A stretch of 64,000 nucleotides of DNA. Origin: an uncultured Oscillospiraceae bacterium. Its GTDB lineage: Bacteria > Bacillota > Clostridia > Oscillospirales > Oscillospiraceae. Shown here one piece after another: positions 54,670 to 62,478 of the stretch. The notes under the pieces are model-generated. The model ran no database searches and was not told the origin of the DNA. It saw only the letters and a program-made list of their open reading frames with translations. A program made the position numbers and the translations under genes. The stretch covers positions 60,730 through 124,729 of the forward strand of contig CANQRQ010000004.1 of assembly GCA_947626315.1 (NCBI GenBank), in the 5' to 3' direction. Within the stretch, counting starts at the first letter, position 1, and the number at the start of each line of letters is the position of its first letter.

Positions 54670-55728
54670 TCAGGCGTTTTCGTACATCCGGCTGTAATAA
54701 TCCAGGTATTCTCCGGAGGTCACCCGCTCTACCCAGCCGGGATTTTGCAGGTACCACTCGATGGTCTCCCGCATGCCCTGCTGGAAGCTGTAGGCCGGGG
54801 CCCAGCCCAGCTGGCCGGTGATCTTGGTGTTGTCGATGGCATAGCGCCGGTCGTGGCCGGGCCGGTCCTGCACGTGGCGGATCAGGCTCTCCGGCTTGCC
54901 CAGCTCGTCCAGGATCAGGCGGACGATCTCAATGTTGGCCCGCTCGTTGTTGCCGCCGATGTTGTAGACCTCGCCCCGGACCCCCTTGTCCAGCACCGTG
55001 AGGATGGCGGAACAGTGGTCCGACACGTGCAGCCAGTCCCGAATCTGCATCCCGTCCCCGTAGACCGGCAGGGGCTTGCCCTCCAGGGCGTTGTGGAGCA
55101 TCAGGGGGATCAGCTTCTCCGGGAATTGATAGGGGCCGTAATTGTTGGAGCAGCGGGTGATGTTCACCGGCATGCCGTAGGTCTGCCGGTAGGCCCGCAC
55201 CACCAGGTCCGCCGAGGCCTTGGAGGCCGAGTAGGGGCTGTTGGGGGCCAAGGGCGTGGTCTCGGTGAACATGCCGGTTTTGCCCAGAGCGCCGTAGACC
55301 TCGTCGGTGGAGACCTGAAGATAGACGACGCCGGGCTTGTATTCCGTGGAGTATTTGCTGTCCGGCTCCAGCTTCCAGTGCCGCTTGGCCGCGTCCAGAA
55401 GAGTCTGGGTGCCGATGACATTGGTGGTCAGGAAGATCTCCGGCTCCACAATGCTCCGGTCCACGTGAGACTCCGCGGCGAAGTGGACCACCGTATCAAA
55501 CGCATAGCGGCTGAAGAGCTCCTCCACCAGCGCCCGGTCCCGGATGTCCCCGTGGACGAAGACATAGCGCTTGTCCCCCTGCACCGGGAGCAGGTTTTCC
55601 AGATTGCCCGCGTAGGTCAGCAGGTCCAGATTCACCAGCAGCTCCAGGTCCTCCCGGCGCCGGAGCGCCTGCTGGATGAAGTTGGAGCCGATAAAGCCGG
55701 CGCCGCCGGTCACCAAAAGTCTTTTCAT
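54670..55728 (-). CDS. rfbB: dTDP-glucose 4,6-dehydratase
   Basis: Second step from glucose-1-phosphate to dTDP-rhamnose and related sugars. 352 aa, extended short-chain dehydrogenase. NAD motif GGAGFIGSNF at residues 8-17, VHFAAESHVDRSI, and the catalytic YSASKASADLVVRAY with Tyr-x-x-x-Lys. ATG 55728 follows GAGGAAAGAGCT, 18 nt after rfbA. The other dTDP-rhamnose genes, rfbC and rfbD, are not in the window. Confidence 0.95.
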   Translation of the reverse strand: MKRLLVTGGAGFIGSNFIQQALRRREDLELLVNLDLLTYAGNLENLLPVQGDKRYVFVHGDIRDRALVEELFSRYAFDTVVHFAAESHVDRSIVEPEIFLTTNVIGTQTLLDAAKRHWKLEPDSKYSTEYKPGVVYLQVSTDEVYGALGKTGMFTETTPLAPNSPYSASKASADLVVRAYRQTYGMPVNITRCSNNYGPYQFPEKLIPLMLHNALEGKPLPVYGDGMQIRDWLHVSDHCSAILTVLDKGVRGEVYNIGGNNERANIEIVRLILDELGKPESLIRHVQDRPGHDRRYAIDNTKITGQLGWAPAYSFQQGMRETIEWYLQNPGWVERVTSGEYLDYYSRMYENA

Positions 55729-55746
55729 AGCTCTTTCCTCTTTTCG

Positions 55747-56619
55747 CTAGATTTCCCCATTGGCCACCCGCAGCATATACCGCCCGTATTCGGTCTTGAG
55801 CAGGGGCTGGGCCAGGGCTTCCAGCTGCTCCCGGTTGATATAGCCCATGCGGAAGGCGATCTCCTCCAGGCAGGCCACGTACAGCCCCTGCCTCCGCTGG
55901 ATGATGGAGACAAAATTGGCCGCCTCCAGCAGGTTCTCCTGGGTCCCGGTGTCCAGCCAGGCGAAGCCCCGGCCGAAGAGGCGCACCTGCAGCTGCCCCC
56001 GGCGCAGGTACTCGTTGTTCACCGAGGTGATCTCCAGTTCCCCCCGGGCAGAGGGGCGGATGGTCTTGGCGATCTCGATCACCTGATTGTCGTAAAAATA
56101 CAGGCCGGGGACGGCGTAATTGGATTTGGGCTTTTCCGGCTTTTCCTCCAGGGAGACCACGTTTCCGTTCCCGTCAAACTCCACCACGCCGAAATCCCGG
56201 GGGTTCGGCACCGCGTAGCCGAAGATCACGGCCCCCTTCTCCAACTGAGCGGCCTGCTGTACCGCCGGAGTGATGCCGCCGCCGTGGAGAATGTTGTCCC
56301 CCAGAATGAGACAGACCGTGTCGCCGCCGATGAAGTCCTCCCCAATGATGAAGGCCTCCGCCAGCCCCCGGGGCTCCTGCTGCACAGCGTAGGACAGGCG
56401 CAGGCCCAGAGAAGAGCCGTCCCCCAGCAGCTCCTCAAAAGAGCCGATATCCCGGGGGGTGGAGATGATCAGAATATCCCGGATCCCGGCCAGCATGAGC
56501 ACCGACATGGGGTAGTAGATCATAGGCTTGTCGTATACGGGGAGAATCTGCTTGGAGATGGAGCGGGTGATGGGGTAGAGCCGTGTGCCGGCCCCGCCGG
56601 CCAAAATGATGCCTTTCAT
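55747..56619 (-). CDS. rfbA: Glucose-1-phosphate thymidylyltransferase
   Basis: Makes dTDP-glucose. 290 aa, the usual length, from ATG 56619 after GGGAGGCGCATCT. Signature [19 protein letters not shown], then [14 protein letters not shown] and [10 protein letters not shown]. The open frame continues upstream as far as 57123, across the complement of the tRNA gene, and cannot be coding there. First gene of the rfbA-rfbB operon, with a promoter at 56651-56679. Confidence 0.96.
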   Translation of the reverse strand: MKGIILAGGAGTRLYPITRSISKQILPVYDKPMIYYPMSVLMLAGIRDILIISTPRDIGSFEELLGDGSSLGLRLSYAVQQEPRGLAEAFIIGEDFIGGDTVCLILGDNILHGGGITPAVQQAAQLEKGAVIFGYAVPNPRDFGVVEFDGNGNVVSLEEKPEKPKSNYAVPGLYFYDNQVIEIAKTIRPSARGELEITSVNNEYLRRGQLQVRLFGRGFAWLDTGTQENLLEAANFVSIIQRRQGLYVACLEEIAFRMGYINREQLEALAQPLLKTEYGRYMLRVANGEI

Positions 56620-56650
56620 ACAGATGCGCCTCCCGTCTTTCACTGGTGCC

Positions 56651-56679
56651 AGTATACCGCATGAAGGGACGTTTTGCAA
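56651..56679 (-). promoter_or_regulatory. Promoter of rfbA-rfbB
   Basis: On the minus strand TTGCAA (56674-56679), a 17-bp spacer and TATACT (56651-56656). Confidence 0.65.
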
Positions 56680-56757
56680 GGCAATTCGCCTTTGAGGCGC
56701 CGGAACGGCCGGAAGCGGGGACAAAACGCAGTTTTTGCCTGCCGGCCGTTTTTGGGC

Positions 56758-56786
56758 TTGAATTTTCGCCGGACTTGTACTATACT
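56758..56786 (+). promoter_or_regulatory. Promoter of tRNA-Leu
   Basis: TTGAAT at 56758-56763, a 17-bp spacer and TATACT at 56781-56786, 13 bp before the tRNA. Confidence 0.75.
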
Positions 56787-56799
56787 TTATAAAACAGCC

Positions 56800-56885
56800 G
56801 CCGGTGTGATGGAATGGTAGACGTGACGGACTCAAAATCCGTTGGTAGCAATACCGTGTGGGTTCGAGTCCCACCACCGGCACCA
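56800..56885 (+). tRNA. tRNA-Leu, anticodon CAA
   Basis: Acceptor GCCGGTG pairs with CACCGGC, the anticodon stem ACGGA/TCCGT holds the loop CTCAAAA giving CAA, a long variable arm (GGTAGCAATACC) marks it as Leu, the T-arm contains GGTTCGAGTCCC, and CCA is encoded. It lies at the boundary between the GC-rich backbone and the AT-richer right end, a common integration site for mobile elements. Confidence 0.97.
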
Positions 56886-56893
56886 AACACCTA

Positions 56894-56932
56894 TAATCCG
56901 AACCCGTTTCCTGTAGGAGACGGATTCGGATT
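56894..56932 (+). terminator. Terminator of tRNA-Leu
   Basis: TAATCCGAA pairs with TTCGGATTA around an internally paired middle, followed by TTGTTTTTC. Confidence 0.85.
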
Positions 56933-56942
56933 ATTGTTTTTC

Positions 56943-57032
56943 TTCGACCGGTATGAGGACATCTACTTCCCCAACGGCGTAAAGAAGCGGCCCACCTCCA
57001 AGCCGAGGGGACCGAGGAAAAAGTATAAGTAA
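56943..57032 (+). pseudogene. C-terminal fragment of an unidentified protein
   Basis: Right after the tRNA terminator, 29 codons read [20 protein letters not shown] and on to a basic end (PRGPRKKYK) before TAA. The composition looks like a genuine basic protein tail, but there is no start codon or ribosome site behind it. The frame upstream runs through the tRNA. Probably the remnant of a gene cut by an insertion or deletion next to the tRNA. I cannot name the parent. Confidence 0.35.
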
Positions 57033-57037
57033 AGATT

Positions 57038-57064
57038 GCGGCGGCATCGTTCCGATGCCGCCGC
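57038..57064. terminator. GC-rich terminator hairpin
   Basis: GCGGCGGCATCG with CGATGCCGCCGC, loop TTC, followed by CTCCTTTT. It sits between the fragment and the convergent small gene at 57072. Confidence 0.8.
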
Positions 57065-57071
57065 CTCCTTT

Positions 57072-57254
57072 TCAGGCCGGGGTTGCTGTCCGGCTCTGTT
57101 CCGCATCCCTTTTCTTCTTCCACTCCGCAAATTCCTTCTGTCCTTCCTCGCTCTCATAGAAGGCTTGAAGTTCCGGTAGAAGGCAGCGGGCTATTTTTTC
57201 GATCTCATGATCCGGGATGCCAGAGTTGTTGATCAGTTTCTTTTTGCGGCCCAA
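57072..57254 (-). CDS. Small protein of the type found near mobile-element recombinases
   Basis: 60 aa, charged ([19 protein letters not shown], then [18 protein letters not shown]). TTG 57254 start with AGGAGGGCAGAC upstream. From memory, similar short GRKKK...GIPD...ARCLLPE proteins sit beside recombinase or conjugation genes in Clostridia, but I could not check this. No function is known to me. A minus-strand promoter at 57480-57507 would give it a leader of about 220 nt. Confidence 0.65.
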   Translation of the reverse strand: MGRKKKLINNSGIPDHEIEKIARCLLPELQAFYESEEGQKEFAEWKKKRDAEQSRTATPA

Positions 57255-57479
57255 GTCTGCCCTCCTGTGTTCTGCCTCAGATTCTTCCTATAAACCATCC
57301 TCCTTTTGCTGTAGGAAAACCGAAGAGCTCCTGATGTCAAGAAGACTTTCCTTGCCGGCGGGTCAGAGTTTCGATCAACTCTCTGTCCCTGCGGCTTTAG
57401 GAGGACTTCTCAAATCAGCAGCTCCACAGCACAGCTCTGTATTCAGTTTAAGCTGGGGTTTCCTATCGTTCACATTTCA

Positions 57480-57507
57480 AGTATAGCAGAAAGGGGAACT
57501 TTGTCAA
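57480..57507 (-). promoter_or_regulatory. Leftward promoter for the 57072 small gene
   Basis: On the minus strand TTGACA (57502-57507), a 16-bp spacer and TATACT (57480-57485). I see no gene in the roughly 220 nt between this promoter and the TTG start at 57254. Confidence 0.65.
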
Positions 57508-57618
57508 TGCGTTTTGCCTGCAAATTTTTCTCTCGTCCGACAGCAGGAGACCAGTAAATGTTAGAAAATAGAACGCGAAATCGGGCGTTTATGTCAAATC
57601 ATATTACCCTCGCAAAAG

Positions 57619-57659
57619 GGCGCTGAAAAAACCTTGAAATGACGGGCTTTTTCAGCGCC
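57619..57659 (-). terminator. Terminator downstream of the KTR gene
   Basis: A 12-bp stem GGCGCTGAAAAA (57619-57630) with TTTTTCAGCGCC (57648-57659). On the minus strand CTTTTGCG follows. Confidence 0.6.
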
Positions 57660-57733
57660 TAAATTCTAACGCCCAAGCTCGAAAAGAAAAGCTCTCCTGC
57701 GCGATTGGCAGTTCATGGCTTCGGACGATCAAT

Positions 57734-57913
57734 TTAGTCACACAGGACCATTTGCAGCCCAACCACCGTGATTCTCGTTTCTTTTTTGCACTTAGGGCAA
57801 AAGAGGGGGAATTTTACGAGGACTGTGTCCTCGCACACCTTTGTTCGGGTCTTGCCTCTGCATATTGGGCATCGGACCCATAAAGATTGCCTTTTTTTGT
57901 TCCATCGCTGCAC
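57734..57913 (-). CDS. Cysteine-rich KTR domain protein
   Basis: 59 aa. The frame reads CPICRGKTRTKVCEDTVL, then KFPLFCPKCKKETRITV, giving two CxxC knuckles (Cys15/Cys18 and Cys39/Cys42) plus the KTR motif that names the family. No ATG is in frame. GTG 57913 is the best start, with AAGGAACAAGGAA just upstream, and the frame is open back to about 57985. Family members are common in conjugative and integrative elements of gut Firmicutes. Probably a small zinc-binding protein of unknown role. It follows the DUF5028-like gene on the same strand after 77 nt. Confidence 0.7.
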   Translation of the reverse strand: MQRWNKKRQSLWVRCPICRGKTRTKVCEDTVLVKFPLFCPKCKKETRITVVGLQMVLCD

Positions 57914-57990
57914 TTCCTTGTTCCTTTTAAATAAAGCACACTCATCCTGAGCTTGGCCTGTAGTACGGATTAAAAATGCCGAAAATTAAT

Positions 57991-58671
57991 TCATTTGCCT
58001 TTCGAGAAGGATATGAAAACTCGCTCTTTTACGGGATACCATGTGAAATCTAAAGTTAGAGTGTCCGCCTCTAAGTGTTCCCAATGACGGTCATTAAAAA
58101 AACTCCTATGATAATCATAGACGAGGTAAACATTTTCTCTTGCGCCGCTTTTTAGCGTGAACTCCAGAGGGGCCGTAGAGTTTGCCAGTAAATTATCCTG
58201 ATATATCTCCCGAAGGCTGTCGTTGACCATGATCGTCAACGCCCCATTAAAATACATCTCGTAGTTCACGCCGGAACAGGAAAAATAGGAAAGGCCAGGT
58301 CCTGTATTGGAAGTGCTGTTTTCGTTGAACATCGACGCTGAAATCAGGCACACTTTTTCCGGCACAGTCTCTGATAAGATGCCCAGCCGCTCACGGAGAT
58401 CTTGTGCATCCAAATCAAAACGTGTAAGCAGCTCACCGTATGACAGAATTTCTGCGCAGTCCACACATATGGAATACCCGTCTTTTGGTTCATCGTTATA
58501 ATCCTGGTGGTTCTCGCCAAACTGAATAACTTCACCCATAGTGTGATCGTGTGTTTCAATGCCATATTCAGCGTCCAAAGCAGCCACGATTTGATGATTA
58601 CGCCACACCGTTATTCCGAGTAAGATGACCGCAAACAGAAATATCAAAAACAACCTGATACTCTTTTTCAT
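57991..58671 (-). CDS. DUF5028-like signal-anchored protein
   Basis: 226 aa. A basic start and one hydrophobic segment (about 5-24) anchor it, and the remainder is outside. DAEYGIETHDHTMGEVIQFGEN and the following DGYSICVDCAEILSYGE resemble DUF5028 proteins, which accompany lantibiotic-immunity-type ABC exporters. The start overlaps the stop of the ATPase gene by 4 nt. Last gene of the five-gene leftward operon that begins at 61718. Function unproven. Confidence 0.68.
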   Translation of the reverse strand: MKKSIRLFLIFLFAVILLGITVWRNHQIVAALDAEYGIETHDHTMGEVIQFGENHQDYNDEPKDGYSICVDCAEILSYGELLTRFDLDAQDLRERLGILSETVPEKVCLISASMFNENSTSNTGPGLSYFSCSGVNYEMYFNGALTIMVNDSLREIYQDNLLANSTAPLEFTLKSGARENVYLVYDYHRSFFNDRHWEHLEADTLTLDFTWYPVKERVFISFSKGK

Positions 58672-59321
58672 GCTGTCGCGTACCCTCTCATACTTCCTTT
58701 GATGCGGCCATTTTCAATGGTGTATATCTCGTCTGTAAGGCTGTAAAGATACTCCTTTTCGTGAGATGCCAGAACAATAAGCGCCTCTCTCGCCCGCTCT
58801 TGAGAAATGATCTCTGCTACTAACTCCACGCCATCTGTGTCCAGCGCATTGGTGGGCTCGTCTAAAATAATGATGTCCGGCTTTTCAAACACAGCACAGG
58901 CAATACCGAGCCGCTGTTTCATGCCCAGGGAGTATTTTTTGTATTTCCGTTTATCCTCCGGGTCAAGCCCCACGCGACTGATTGCGGTTTTGATTTGCGC
59001 GTCATCTGCAACACCGCGCAGAGATGCGATCAGCTGCAAATTTTCGACGCCTGTATAGCCGGGCAGAAAAGCAGGGTTTTCCAGCAGCACACCAATGGAT
59101 GGCGGAAAGTCCATATCCTTCCCAAGTGTTTTGCCGTCAATCTGTACTGAACCACTGGTAGGGAGCAGCAGACCCGCTATCAAACGCATGAGCATAGTCT
59201 TTCCGGAGCCGTTATACCCTTGCAGCCCATACACATGACCGCTGGTGAAACGGGCGCTGATCCCGTCTATAACAGTTGTGCCATGCAGCGTTTTTGTTAC
59301 GTTGTCTAAAACAATCTCCAT
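58668..59321 (-). CDS. ABC transporter ATP-binding protein (lantibiotic-immunity-like)
   Basis: 217 aa from ATG 59321, after AAGGAGATTTGAT. Walker A YNGSGKT, signature YSLGMKQRLGIA, Walker B/D-loop IIILDEPTNALD. Short, compact ATPase of the type pairing with two small permeases in antibiotic-peptide self-protection or sensing exporters. The substrate is inference from neighbours. Confidence 0.88.
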   Translation of the reverse strand: MEIVLDNVTKTLHGTTVIDGISARFTSGHVYGLQGYNGSGKTMLMRLIAGLLLPTSGSVQIDGKTLGKDMDFPPSIGVLLENPAFLPGYTGVENLQLIASLRGVADDAQIKTAISRVGLDPEDKRKYKKYSLGMKQRLGIACAVFEKPDIIILDEPTNALDTDGVELVAEIISQERAREALIVLASHEKEYLYSLTDEIYTIENGRIKGSMRGYATA

Positions 59322-59322
59322 A

Positions 59323-60168
59323 TCAAATCTCCTTATAGTCCGGCAAAATATTCTGTCTGCGGAAAAATAATATTCCACTTGCGACAGAGCCAATAAGAAC
59401 GCCCAGACAAAGGACAAGCCCTATTATGCCATTCAAGCCGTTATTTACGAACAAACCGCAACGAGTAAGGTTAGCATAGTTCCCAATCAGTACGGGCGTA
59501 GTGGCATAAGCCGATCCTGCCACAACAGCAACACATAGCAAGAAACTATAAGCCGGCCGGAAAAACAGGCTTAAAAGCATTTCCAACATATCCAAAGCCG
59601 CAACTACAAGAAGCGGCAAAAGGTTCACAGCAAAAGCGATCTGCCCAGCGGTAAGTGTCTGCACACGGTCCGTTATCTCGGCCTGTGAGAAAAGGGCCAG
59701 GACTGGCTGGGCAGAAACACCCATCGTGATTGGAATTTTGCAGTAAAAGCAATACAATGTGACCGTCAAGTAAAGTATGAGAAAGTAAATGACTGTGCAG
59801 CTGATGTTCCACACACATTTGGCGCTCCACCAACGGACCCGGCTCCCGCTCCGTATCAGGATTTGTTGCCCGACCGTTTTCATATCCTGATAAGGATAGT
59901 TCAGGCAGATAAACAGAGGCAGAATCAATATCATCATCCAGAGGATCGGCACATGAAGGCTGCCTGACAGCGTTTGCCGGGAGATTGTTTCCAGGCCCTT
60001 AAAACAATACATGAGATAAGTTGCCCAAGTTCCCTCCAAGCCGTAAATGGAAAGTATCTGATGGCATTGACGGCACAAAAAGAGCGCTCCAAACGGAGCA
60101 AGGCAAAACGTCCAGTTGTGAAGAATACCGTTTTGAATGTCGTATTTGAGCAGCCTATACCATTTCAT
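59323..60168 (-). CDS. ABC exporter permease
   Basis: 281 aa from ATG 60168, after GAGGGACGAAAG. About six hydrophobic segments (for example ILWMMILILPLFICLNY and GLNGIIGLVLCLGVLIGSVA). It overlaps the upstream permease by 14 nt and is followed 1 nt later by the ATPase. The protein is diverged from the 60155 permease and I cannot assign a named family beyond ABC-2-like. Confidence 0.72.
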   Translation of the reverse strand: MKWYRLLKYDIQNGILHNWTFCLAPFGALFLCRQCHQILSIYGLEGTWATYLMYCFKGLETISRQTLSGSLHVPILWMMILILPLFICLNYPYQDMKTVGQQILIRSGSRVRWWSAKCVWNISCTVIYFLILYLTVTLYCFYCKIPITMGVSAQPVLALFSQAEITDRVQTLTAGQIAFAVNLLPLLVVAALDMLEMLLSLFFRPAYSFLLCVAVVAGSAYATTPVLIGNYANLTRCGLFVNNGLNGIIGLVLCLGVLIGSVASGILFFRRQNILPDYKEI

Positions 60169-60994
60169 CTTTCGTCCCTCGCGCAAAGAATACGACCAGT
60201 TCTGCTGCCAGTAGTCCAAGCATGACTGCCCAGACGTACCAAGCGGGATTGTAATTGAATGTAATGCCGTGGAGAAGTTGCAAAGGGCTTGTCTCCAGGC
60301 GTCCTGTCTGCCCGGAGGTCGAGGGTATCAGCGCTTCATTCAGAATGGAACCGCCAAACATCAGAATGAAAGAGGAAAGCACTGTCAGGACTGTGTTATG
60401 CAAAAAGAGGCTGATAACCAAAGAAAGACAGGCAAGTATGCCTCCCCACATAAATCCGGTGAATATGCGGATAACCACATAGGCGGCAGGGTTAGTCATA
60501 AGAAGCGCCGATAGAAAATAGCCGTCGCCGGATATTGAGAGCTGCGGTGTTGTCGGTATGATAGGCAGCACCCAGGCGTTTGCAATAAAATTAAGGCACA
60601 TGGCTACGGAGATAACGATCCCGCCAGAGAGAAAGACGGCGATAAACTTAGCAGAAAGATAATGCACCCTGGTAGTTCTTGTTAAGACGTGATTGACATA
60701 TCCTGTTGTTTTTTCACTAAGCAGCGACCAGGAAAAGGGTAAGGAAGCCAGAAGCGGGAAAACGGTAAAGAAGATCATCTCCCCGGCTGTACTCTGGCCG
60801 CCGTCGATCCAATTTGTAAAGATGCTCAATGTAGCATATCCGGGCATCTTGACAGGGACGCTCAAAAACCATTGTTTGAGCGTGTAATTCTCTACAACAT
60901 TTATCATGGCGATCAAAACGCCAAACAGAACCGAAAAAGCCAGGGTACGGCTTTTTATCATCTTTTTACATTCGATGTGCAGTTCTTTTCCCAT
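60155..60994 (-). CDS. ABC exporter permease
   Basis: 279 aa with about six membrane segments. The opening MGKELHIECKKMIKSRTLAF is typical of short ABC-2 permeases, and GTKDEMV ends it. The ribosome site is weak (AGGGGCCATTACA). With the 59323 gene it would form a heterodimeric channel. Confidence 0.75.
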   Translation of the reverse strand: MGKELHIECKKMIKSRTLAFSVLFGVLIAMINVVENYTLKQWFLSVPVKMPGYATLSIFTNWIDGGQSTAGEMIFFTVFPLLASLPFSWSLLSEKTTGYVNHVLTRTTRVHYLSAKFIAVFLSGGIVISVAMCLNFIANAWVLPIIPTTPQLSISGDGYFLSALLMTNPAAYVVIRIFTGFMWGGILACLSLVISLFLHNTVLTVLSSFILMFGGSILNEALIPSTSGQTGRLETSPLQLLHGITFNYNPAWYVWAVMLGLLAAELVVFFARGTKDEMV

Positions 60995-61010
60995 TGTAAT
61001 GGCCCCTTAT

Positions 61011-61718
61011 TCAGCCGTTTGTTCCCAGGTCCAGGTCAACAAGCAACAGATTAGGAATGGCTAAATCAAGTGCGCTTGCATTGGTAAGATAAAGTGAGCC
61101 GTAATCTTCGGCCGTACAGTGGATAACGAATCCGAGTTGAAAATTCTTGCTTTCGCCGGGGCACAGTTCATAATATCCCCGTATATCCTGCTGACTGCAC
61201 CATAGTTGTCGTACAGTCATATAGGTGGACAGTTCCTTTCCCTTGTCGTTCAATTCCTTTTGGGATAGGTCGCTCAAATTGAAGCGTGACGAGAGAAACA
61301 TATAATCGCTGTCAAAATTGCCGGAGCTATCACCCGTTGTTTTGGAGGTGGCGTCTATATTTGTGGCGGTGATGTCTACAAGGACAAAAACAAAGCCATC
61401 TTTCAACTGCCCGTTCTCCAGGTTCACATAGTCCGGGTATTGGATAGAAGTAAATTTCCCGTTCTCACCGTAATACCACACAAAGTTGTCAGGTCCTTCT
61501 ATTGAGTAGGGATCAACACCGAGTTCTTTCATGTTGCTTGAGACCTCTGCTCGGTTGACGGTGAAGGTCATTGTTCCCTCTGCGACCTCGCTCGGATCAC
61601 TGAATACTTCTCCGATAGAGATGGTGTCCACCTGATCCAGTGACTTTGACTTTCCACAGGCTGTGCAGCAGATAAGCAGCACGACGATCATAGCTAAAGA
61701 AATTATTTTTCTGTTCAT
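61011..61718 (-). CDS. DUF5027-like lipoprotein
   Basis: 235 aa from ATG 61718 after GGAAGGAGAGCATCT. Signal peptide MNRKIISLAMIVVLLICCTAC with lipobox, so it is anchored outside the cell. The body (TMTFTVNRAEVSSNM, GFVFVLVDITATNI, YYELCPGESKNFQLGF) resembles an Ig-like DUF5027/DUF4352-type domain. First gene of the leftward operon, hence probably the extracellular part of the ABC system. Specific role unknown. Confidence 0.7.
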   Translation of the reverse strand: MNRKIISLAMIVVLLICCTACGKSKSLDQVDTISIGEVFSDPSEVAEGTMTFTVNRAEVSSNMKELGVDPYSIEGPDNFVWYYGENGKFTSIQYPDYVNLENGQLKDGFVFVLVDITATNIDATSKTTGDSSGNFDSDYMFLSSRFNLSDLSQKELNDKGKELSTYMTVRQLWCSQQDIRGYYELCPGESKNFQLGFVIHCTAEDYGSLYLTNASALDLAIPNLLLVDLDLGTNG

Positions 61719-61753
61719 AGATGCTCTCCTTCCTGGGACACTATCCTGGCGTC

Positions 61754-61782
61754 CTATTAAGTACATCGGTTTTCAAATGCAA
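61754..61782 (-). promoter_or_regulatory. Promoter of the leftward ABC operon
   Basis: On the minus strand TTGCAT (61777-61782), a 17-bp spacer and TAATAG (61754-61759). The region before and in the -10 (GATGTACTTAATA) nearly repeats the divergent sigma promoter. Confidence 0.5.
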
Positions 61783-61811
61783 ATCCTGACACGATAATTA
61801 AAAATTTATAA

Positions 61812-61871
61812 GTTTGCCATAAGTTCACCTGTGGCAAACGGTTGACAAAAAAGGGGTGATGCACTTAATAT
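61812..61871 (+). promoter_or_regulatory. Promoter of the ECF sigma gene with upstream inverted repeat
   Basis: TTGACA at 61842-61847, an 18-bp spacer and TAATAT at 61866-61871. Just upstream GTTTGCCA (61812-61819) and TGGCAAAC (61832-61839) form a perfect 8-bp inverted repeat with a 12-bp spacer, a candidate operator. Confidence 0.55.
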
Positions 61872-61907
61872 AGCCTCATAGATATTTGAGAAAGGAGGAC
61901 CTGGAAT

Positions 61908-62432
61908 ATGAAAAAAAGTCGGCAGACTGACATCAAGGTATCGCTGACAGCAGAGCAAGCCGCCTTTTTGACCGATCTCTGTCAAGCGCATTATCGCGGT
62001 CTTTACACCTATGCCCGGTCGCTCCTTCCTCCGGACGAGGCAGAAGATTTAGTTCAAGACGTTTTCGTTCTGGCTGCGGAGCGAATTGAAAAATTGATGA
62101 AAAGTCCCAGCCCGGACGGATGGCTTGCAAAAGCGCTTCGGTTCCTCGTCATAAATTGGTATGAAAGGAAATCCGTGCGAAAGCAGCGAGATGTAGAAAT
62201 ATCGGAATTAGAAGCGTATATCCCTGCACCGGATGAACTGGATAATATTGATGTCATGACGTCTGTTCAAGCGGTTTTGTCACCGGAAGAATATAAACTT
62301 TACTACCGTGTTTATTACGAGGGAGCATCCATGACGGCTTTGGCTAAAGAGATGAATAAAGCTCCAGCAACGATTTGGAAAAAGATGGAGCGCATACGAA
62401 AACATCTGACAAAGGCGTTTTTTCCAGGATAA
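61908..62432 (+). CDS. ECF-type sigma factor
   Basis: 174 aa. Region 2 reads YRGLYTYARSLLPPDEAEDLVQDVFVLAAERI, region 4 LSPEEYKLYYRVYYEGASMTALAKEM with an HTH ending in IWKKMERIRKHL. GAAAGGAGGACCTGGAAT precedes ATG 61908. Paired with the anti-sigma gene 46 nt later, and divergent from the ABC operon it may control. Confidence 0.88.
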   Translation: MKKSRQTDIKVSLTAEQAAFLTDLCQAHYRGLYTYARSLLPPDEAEDLVQDVFVLAAERIEKLMKSPSPDGWLAKALRFLVINWYERKSVRKQRDVEISELEAYIPAPDELDNIDVMTSVQAVLSPEEYKLYYRVYYEGASMTALAKEMNKAPATIWKKMERIRKHLTKAFFPG

Positions 62433-62478
62433 ACAACTATGCCGCAGATCGAAATGTATTTAGTGAGGGTTTAACGAT

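Noticed and set aside
56814..57032. A 72-codon plus-strand frame starting inside the tRNA
   Set aside because: The front part is tRNA sequence. Only the last 29 codons look protein-like, and these are kept as a gene fragment.
56620..57123. N-terminal extension of rfbA to 458 residues
   Set aside because: It would be translated across the complement of the tRNA-Leu gene and upstream of the rfbA promoter. The ribosome site at 56619 gives the normal protein length.
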